A DNA stretch of 5,214 nt from Methanospirillum sp. (GTDB lineage: Archaea > Halobacteriota > Methanomicrobia > Methanomicrobiales > Methanospirillaceae): contig JAQVIE010000115.1 of NCBI GenBank assembly GCA_028695895.1, positions 1 to 5,214 on the forward strand, in the 5' to 3' direction. The position numbers and the translations under genes are program-made. Positions 5,162 through 5,214 of this stretch are shown piece by piece; positions within the stretch are counted from its first letter, which is position 1, and the number at the start of each line of letters is the position of its first letter. Under the pieces are notes generated by a model. It worked only from the letters and a program-made list of their open reading frames with translations, did no database searches and was not told where the DNA came from.

Positions 5162-5214
5162 CGCTATTGAACTGTCACTACCTTTTTATGCGGCCTTCCG
5201 AATGTGACCGAGAC

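Overview
The window looks like chromosome from a euryarchaeal methanogen, most likely order Methanomicrobiales and possibly a Methanospirillum-like organism. The reasons are the small subunit of the archaeal D-family DNA polymerase, an archaeal-type signal peptidase with His in place of Lys, a CofH enzyme of coenzyme F420 synthesis, a glycine-rich RRM protein of the kind some methanogens carry, and moderate GC content judged by eye. The genus is an inference from memory of protein style, not a database result.

Layout. Positions 1-1001 (minus) hold cofH, cut at the window edge and carrying an in-frame TAG at codon 20. It overlaps by ATGA the signal peptidase gene upstream of it (998-1711, minus), so the two look like one operon. 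A 127-base divergent promoter region (1712-1838) separates this operon from the PolD small subunit gene (1839-3263, plus). That gene converges on, and overlaps by 35 bases, a gene for an exported TPR protein (3229-4146, minus). A 687-base gap (4147-4833) follows. It has no convincing gene but carries nested inverted repeats beside the TPR gene and a good promoter for the last gene, a small RRM RNA-binding protein (4834-5127, plus). A T-run that could terminate transcription follows at 5156-5161.

How the parts relate. The genes do not form one pathway: DNA replication, protein export, cofactor synthesis and RNA binding sit side by side. The signal peptidase could process the secreted TPR protein, but nothing in the sequence links them beyond proximity.

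The most notable observations are two premature in-frame stops in otherwise intact frames. One is TAG in cofH where the family normally has Glu. The other is TAA in the RRM gene, followed by six more in-frame codons reading GGGRHY and a second TAA. Each is explained by one change that reads C to A on the plus strand, so sequencing error, real inactivation and readthrough all need separating. Other points are mutually exclusive hairpins at 4184-4314, an apparent duplication of the start of the RRM gene in its own leader, and a shared TTACACATG motif in the polymerase and RRM promoters. No mobile element, CRISPR array, defence system or RNA gene could be supported.
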